Positions 58,479-64,000 of a stretch of 64,000 nt of DNA are shown here, one piece after another. The notes under the pieces are model-generated. The model was given only the letters and a program-made list of their open reading frames with translations. It ran no database searches and was not told the DNA's origin. Position 1 is the stretch's first letter. The number at the start of each line of letters is the position of its first letter. Source of the stretch: Parascedosporium putredinis (taxonomy: Eukaryota; Ascomycota; Sordariomycetes; Microascales; Microascaceae); the NCBI GenBank assembly GCA_949357655.1, contig CASHTG010000008.1, positions 1 through 64,000 of the forward strand, in the 5' to 3' direction. The position numbers and the translations under genes are program-made.

Positions 58479-60765
58479 ATGGACTTCAAGAAGCCTGCGA
58501 TCTTATTCTGTCTAGCAGGCTTTGCTGGCGCCCATGGTAGCAACCATGGTGGGGACGGCATGTCTATGCCCGGGATTGTGTGGGACAGCGAGAGCCACGT
58601 CAAGCCTCTCAATTCTACGGAGCTCCCGCCTACGTATTTCAACTATGGCGAAGATAAATTTTCTATCTATTCTCATATAGCTCTAATGATGTTTAGTTGG
58701 ATAGGTGCCCTTCCAGCTGGTGAGTGCACTGAAGAGCCCTGTCCTCGGACATTTTCGGGTTGGATCCCTCGGACGGGCCAGCTTTGTATGCCGGGGTAAC
58801 CGAACCAAAAGATAGAGCCAGAGTCTAATGTATTCATAGCCGTCATGCTATCAATGGCAAAATCTAGGCATGCCCTGCCAGCCCAAATCATCTTCCTCGC
58901 GAGCCACCTGGTAGGCTTGGTGATGGGCGTCACTTACAATGCCAACACGCCGGACCTCTACCCCAACAACGCCCACCATAAAATCGGGTGGATAGCGACA
59001 GTCGTTGTGATCTTCCACGTGTTTATCAGTATGGCGCAAAGAGTAATTGGCTCATGGGCTAAGAGCTCTACTGGACGCTTTAATCAAGACTTCGGGGCGT
59101 ACATCCCTATTACGCAGTCGGCTCTCGATACGCACCAAAGGCTAGGCATACCCCCATATCATCATAGTAGCCGGAGTTCCTATGATAGCGGGCATGGAAC
59201 TGATCGAGAAACGGAGTCCTTCCGCAGTAATTTTGTCCTCACGGCAGCGGAGCGGCCTGCGTCGGATCTCTCAGATAGTACAATGAATCTTGGCGAGACA
59301 AGCCCTTTGGACCAAGATCCCCTAACTAATAATGGGTGGTCCCGGTATGTCCCCACATTCATAAACAGTGGATGTTTCGCGCGACGGAATGCGGCCTTGA
59401 ATGTTTGGTATAGCTTTGTCGACTGGATAATCCTACCCTATGGCTTTGTTTCTATATGTACTGGTATCGTTGCGTTCGGGCGATTTTTTGTAAGTTTTCA
59501 CATCCACGCAGTCCCTTTTATGAGATCTAGACTTCACAGCAGTTGCTCGAGAATTTACCCTTCGGGCAACGGTTTATGCTCCTTCAACCGCGTTGGGGCC
59601 CCGAGAGGCATGATATGTCTGTGTACTGATACTATAATAGGAAGGGCCGGCGGTCTTTAGTGGACTGGCGCATTGGATCAAAGGCGGCGTGTTCTTTTGG
59701 CTAGGAATAGTTACTCTCGGAAGATGGTCCGGCTGTTTTGCAGAACTAGGATGGGTAAGGGATCATCGACAAACAATTTCCAATCACAGCCGGAAAATAG
59801 TATGCTAATACGTTTGGGAGGGCGGGCAGGCCTGGAACGCTCGTACTAGAAACCTGAAACAGAACTGGAGGCCGTCTGCTGAATTTGTGGAGAGCTTGCT
59901 AATCTTTGTCTATGGTTCAACTAACATATTCCTCGAACACCTGGGGGTTGGGGTGGTAAATGGAGTGCCCAGGACTTGGAGCATCTTTCAATCACCGTCC
60001 TATTCATTGGGGGCGGCCTAGTAAGTTGGTGCTCAAAGGCAATTGACATTTGCCTTCTTCCTTTCCTCCTATTAGCCAGAAGTCCACTAATTATGGGCCG
60101 AGAATAGTGTGGTATGCTCATCGAATCCGTCAACATTCGAGAGCTCCTCAACACCACACTCAAGGAAACGGAAGATATTGTTGCCTTAACGCTTCCAGAT
60201 ACCGGAGACGGAGAAAAAGAATCCGAGGTTGCTGCTCCAGACCATTACGAGGTCTCACTAAACCCCATCCCGGCACTTGTCATCCTGCTGCTTGGGATCA
60301 TGATGAGCTCTCATAACCAGGATTCCGTTATATCAACGATGGTCCATAAGCAGTGGGGCAATCTACTGGCTGGAGCATCATTCGCCCGTGGCTTGACTTA
60401 CACGATGATATATCTCAAACCACCGCACTCTGTCCTACCATCTAGACCGCCTACAGAATTACTGGCGGCGTTTGGACTCATTGCTGGAGGCATCATTTTT
60501 ATGGCAAGCGTAAGTCCTGCTATGCTTACCCTGTTCTTCCTCGCGGGACTCCAACAGGGACCCATGATGCTAACGGAGGGTACAGGCAAGCGATATCATC
60601 CGAGGCATGGAAAACCATCAGCTAGATGCGATGTTTATGTATACCGTCACCATGGGACTGGTGGCCCTACTTATGGCATGGATATTATTCCTGCTTGCGC
60701 TGAAAGGCTGGGCCATTCGTAGAGAAGTACATTGGCGGCGGGCCATGCGGCTTGAACGAGCGTGA
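58479..60765 (+). CDS. YTP1-like integral membrane protein
   Basis: The predicted protein starts MDFKKPAILFCLAGFAGAHG, a signal peptide or first membrane segment, with a His-rich stretch. The first conserved domain has SIYSHIALMMFSWIGALPA and AVMLSMAKSRHALPAQIIFL, HLVGLVMGVTYNANTPDLYP and HHKIGWIATVVVIFHVFIS, like the cytochrome-b561-type N-domain (DUF2427). A polar linker follows, then the Ytp1 C-domain: VWYSFVDWIILPYGFV, STNIFLEHLG, MLIESVNIRELLN, PIPALVILLLGIMMSSHNQ and a final membrane pair before REVHWRRAMRLERA. The function of Ytp1 proteins is unknown. Introns of 50-80 bases are frequent, for example after GALPA, after VAFGRFF and before GMLIESV. Confidence 0.8.
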
Positions 60766-62021
60766 AAGGATAGGCTGTATAGATGGCTCGAGGCTAGCCA
60801 AATGACCTTCTCCTTCAATATTGCATTAAATCCTGTCCTGTATTTCGATTATACAGCCGCGCTGTCCACATACAGGCTTATATTGTCGCTGATGTTGTTT
60901 CTGGAGCGCCCGGCTATGTTAGCGTATCTCTCATAGTACTACCCAGATATTTAACACAACAGTAGACATATTCAGCACAATAGTAGACATCCGTCTGGTG
61001 GTAGCCCCCGATCCGGACGAACTGGCCTTATACTATCGAGTTCGCGACGGATACCGGATCGGTCTCTGCTGCTTCTCTCATTTCCATAGCTTCAACCTGC
61101 TTACCTCGAAGCGTTCTTATCCGCATTCCTTATTTTTATCAGTATACAACCCTATCCATCTTCTCAGTGGCCACATGTTCTATCGCATATCTAATACGTC
61201 CTCTAGCTAATCTGCCAGGGAGTGTCTGCCAATTACCCATTGCATGAGCTGCTAATAGTTTGGCAATGCAATGCTGGCGGTGTTATGCTTTCGTCGGTGA
61301 CAGTCTGGCAGTGGCCCGGTTGGTTCACCATGGGTCGTCATGTAAGTAGACGATCCGGGAATCACTCGTACCCAATCAACCGCATGTTAAATGGTTTCTT
61401 GGTTGGAGAGGGACAGGCGGTTGGCACGCTTGCTCACTTATTCGTCTGGTAGCTTACATGCTTCCCGGCTGGATACTATCTTCCTTACTCCTTCTAACTT
61501 GTTCACAGTAGAGACCAAGGTCTACTAATGTATTAATGCAGCCAGGCGCCTCTCTCTTTTACCATAGGGGGTGTCCCCGAAGGTAGCCATCCTCCTTCGA
61601 AGTACATAGCCGGAGGATATAAAGATAGAAAAATGGCTATAAAATATCAAGATATTCCTTTTGATATTTAAGGGTATACAGAGGGTGAATGTAGAAATGG
61701 AGGGAAGATTAGGTAGTCAGGCGCCTCAAGTGCTACAAGTAGTGTAATTGATAAGATCTGGATGCGTTTATTTTAGCCGTTATTTTAGGGCCTGACGGGT
61801 AGGACGAAATCAGTTAGAAAATGTTTTATATTAGTCAGCGGCCACCACGCCAGAACCGCCCGGCATCCTGATGAGGATGTGTGACCCCTATTAGGCTAGG
61901 AGGGGACAAGTATTTGCAAAATTTAGTTACCATCTCTGAAGGAGTAAAATCTAGGCAAACTAGGGTAACTCCCTCTTCCTCATTTCCCACTGATGCCTCC
62001 AGAATTTCGAAATCTCAAACC
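60766..62021. other. 1.25-kb region without a supported gene
   Basis: Short frames (60,998-61,210 and 61,222-61,452) show no conserved features. A loose duplication (CACAACAGTAGACAT and CACAATAGTAGACAT near 60,955-60,990) and a small hairpin (AAATATCAAGATATT...TTGATATTT near 61,640-61,670) are present. Exons upstream of the RSA3-like frame could lie at the right end. Confidence 0.45.
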
Positions 62022-62273
62022 ATGGCAGCCCAGATTTCCAATGGGAATCATTCGTATTACTTGAAGCGGGCCACCAAGGAGATTGCTGTTGATTTGACAA
62101 AGCTTCGAGAAGCTCCCGATTTCAAGTCGGACTCCGTGACCCTCCTCATTCACGCTATTAGCCAAGGCTCAGCTTCACTTTCGTCGAAGGCACCCAGCAA
62201 AGATCGCAACCAAATGCTACCTCTACACCATATAATATCAAAGCCTGATCGCTTGCTACCCTACGAACAATAG
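62022..62273 (+). CDS. RSA3-like ribosome assembly protein (short form or fragment)
   Basis: The frame from ATG 62,022 reads MAAQISNGNHSYYLKRATKE, then IAVDLTKLREAPDF and VTLLIHAISQGSASL. This follows the compact Rsa3 pattern (F/Y-Y-L-x-x-x-T-x-E ... DLxxLRxAxDF ... LxxALxQG) of a 60S pre-ribosome assembly factor. The acidic N-terminus usual in Rsa3 is not seen and may lie in upstream exons. After QGSAS the frame may also be shifted: another frame runs FTFVEGTQQRS to a stop near 62,256. Assignment rests on about 45 residues. Confidence 0.55.
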   Translation: MAAQISNGNHSYYLKRATKEIAVDLTKLREAPDFKSDSVTLLIHAISQGSASLSSKAPSKDRNQMLPLHHIISKPDRLLPYEQ

Positions 62274-62856
62274 AGTACAATATTGGCCAGCTTACAATTG
62301 GGGGACGTCGAGGAATGCACTCCGGCGTGGGTCGTGAATTGGTACGTTGTTTCCTCACGGCGCTTAGGTCCTCGGGGTTGGTTGTGGAAAAAAGAAGAAG
62401 AATTGAGGCGGTTGAGCTACTAGACGACCTTAGCTGACCATAGACGCAAAGATGACGAAAAACATTGCGACAGGCCAAACTCGGTGTTTTTGTGCGTGGT
62501 AGTGTGGAAAGACAAATAATCTAAACCCATACCTCTGCTCCTATGGGGAAACGAGGTAGTTACTATTAAGCATCCGCTGATTCCACCACATCTTCGGTGG
62601 GCGACACAATTATATAGATCAATTTTAGACTTGTAAGTACCATGTTGCAATGCTGCCTTCTGAAGACCAGTCTCTCATGCCATCCCCAACGTGTCATAAC
62701 CACGGATGATCTGACCTTTTTTTCTTTTTTTTTCCCCCGAAAGTCGTTGATCGCATCCTCCTATCAAGCGGCTGTTTCGTCGTAGCATTGTGATTTCACG
62801 CATAGTCTAAGTCTTAGTTATAGACAGAAAGCGGCGCATCTATCTGTTTTCTGTGA
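62274..62856. other. Convergent intergenic region RSA3-like / SDS23
   Basis: About 580 bases without a supported gene. A poly-T/CTTTTTTTTT tract lies near 62,715-62,735. Confidence 0.5.
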
Positions 62857-64000
62857 TTACCGGCGAAGATCTATGCTGGGGCGATTAGAGTCGATGCTGG
62901 GGCGTACAGAACTGCTTGAACTTCTGCGCCTCCGGGCACGTTGCTCAGCTGGATCCGCAGGTTTTAGCCCCGTTGATTTGGCGAAAAGATTTAAAATGTC
63001 CGTCAACGATACTACTCCGGTGAGACGACCAGATATATGGGAGCCGGGCAGAGAAGCTCCAGGAACGATGCTGAAGCCTGCACTGGGAGCCGGGGACTGT
63101 GGAGTGGAAGCATTGGTAGGAACTAGTACTGCTGGCTGTGACGTGTTGACTGAAGTGGCCGGTGATGGTGAAACAGAGCCCTCCACTACCCACATCCGAT
63201 GTGATCGTGTAGCTATAAGCTTCGCAACAGTGTGTGCCAAGGATGAGTACTGGTTAACGTGGAATACAGGAAATGCGTCGCGCCCCTTTTCCAATCCCCG
63301 CTCGTTCAAGATCACTGATATAAAGTGCATGCAAGACGATTGTAGCAAAGGAGCACTGGTCGCGCTAGTAAGAAGTCTGACGTCGACGGTTGAAATATTG
63401 CCGACCACGTTAAGGCCGTTATCAACAACGGCAACGCTAGTAAGACCTTCATTGTACATCAAAGTCAATGCATCTGCCAACTCGCTATCGCAACTGCAGA
63501 GTGAATGTTAGCCCCCCGACACAAAAAAAGGCTTGGGATGATACTCGACCGGCGCGTCGTCTTACTTTACTGCGAGGACCTGCTTGGAAGCGATCCCTAG
63601 TTCCGAAATATGGGCCGTATATAGCTTTTCGATGGTAGGAAAATGGAGGCCTTCCGACCAGAAAAATTCTATTAGCTTAAGCTGGCTTAATATACCAATG
63701 ATTGCGCCCGACTCGTCGGAGACCAAGACCCGGTGTACACCGCTACCAAGGATTTCGATCGCCCGGCCAAGTTTGTCGGTAGAGCAAAGGGTAACCAGGG
63801 ATTGTTTTCGGCACATTGACTGAATATCGCAGAGAGGGATAACGGAACCGTCACGGGCTTTGATCGCAATCTCATCGTACAGGGCTATATTGTTCTCTTC
63901 TGGCTTCGCTAGCCCTATGACGACGAGGAGGTATGTGTTAAGATCATTGAAATCGAATGTCGTCACGGGTTGCTGACCCTGATCATGGTCGGCACTGCGC
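62857..64000 (-). CDS. SDS23: CBS-domain protein Sds23 (5' end outside window)
   Basis: Sds23/Moc1-type proteins have four CBS motifs and regulate PP2A and cyclosome activity with nutrient state. The visible part, in coding order, has QQPVTTFDFNDLNTYLLVV, LAKPEE, a CBS repeat ending SGAIIGILSQLKLIEFFW, then ISELGIASKQVLAVN. After the intron at about 63,499-63,567 it reads CDSELADALTLMYNEGLTSV, VVGNISTVDVRLLT, HRMWVVEG and GRLTGVVSLTDILNLFAKS. It ends with an Arg/Ser-rich tail (RARRRRSSSSSVRPS) and a stop at 62,857. The N-terminal CBS repeats lie beyond position 64,000. Confidence 0.9.

Noticed and set aside
55624..60765. A secondary-metabolite cluster around the thioesterase
   Set aside because: No synthase, oxygenase, methyltransferase, transporter or cluster regulator is present within the window.
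60998..61452. Two short frames after the YTP1-like gene as a gene or transposon remnant
   Set aside because: Membrane-like composition only, no motif that identifies a family.
21331..64000. tRNA or other structured RNA genes
   Set aside because: I scanned intergenic regions by eye for B-box-like GGTTCGAATC motifs and found none convincing; a covariance-model search would be needed to exclude them.

Overview
This is nuclear DNA of a filamentous ascomycete (Pezizomycotina). The evidence is GT-AG introns of about 50-100 bases, a CTRAC-like branch point in several of them, conserved fungal housekeeping genes on both strands, and a 21-kb block mutated in the style of repeat-induced point mutation (RIP). 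Protein resemblance leans to Eurotiomycetes or relatives, but the species cannot be fixed from the window.

Layout. Positions 1-21,290 are an extremely AT-rich, gene-free block. CpA, TpG and CpG dinucleotides are almost absent, while CT/AG and CC/GG persist, as expected when RIP converts CpA to TpA on both strands. It holds at least three dead LTR-retrotransposon relics. One is on the minus strand at the left edge. One is on the plus strand at about 8,645-16,035, with two LTRs, reverse transcriptase, integrase and a chromodomain-like tail. One is on the minus strand at about 16,040-20,665. The block also contains a pair of about 1.4-kb inverted arms, a 463-bp MITE-like element with an 8-bp target duplication, and a GC-richer island with a 26-27-bp minisatellite. 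The boundary with genic DNA is sharp and lies about 25 bases from the stop codon of the first gene.

Positions 21,315-64,000 hold about 18 genes. In order they are LCB1 (-), FKS1 glucan synthase (-), a SprT-like protease with an HMG-like tail (+), MOG1 (-), a HIT hydrolase (+), a CRAL-TRIO protein (-), DAM1 (+), BUD20 (-), mitochondrial aconitase (+), a rhomboid-like protein (+), GAA1 (+), RPN9 (-), a 39/40-kDa complex I subunit (+), EFM5 (+), UBP8 (-), a metallo-beta-lactamase thioesterase (+), a YTP1-like membrane protein (+), an RSA3-like fragment (+), and SDS23 (-, cut by the window end). They serve sphingolipid, cell-wall, GPI-anchor, mitochondrial, proteasome, SAGA, nuclear-transport and mitotic functions. 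No operon-like or cluster logic links them.

A key caution is that most conserved genes here carry one-base deletions, nearly all in homopolymer runs, while the flanking protein remains well conserved. FKS1 alone has eight. I read these as consensus errors of the assembly, not as pseudogenes, so the gene spans below join the frames. The most interesting biological points are the glucan synthase hot spot 1 beginning with Tyr instead of Phe, the rhomboid with Asn in place of its catalytic His, the layered RIP-dead transposon nest with its MITE, and a lone polyketide-type thioesterase.
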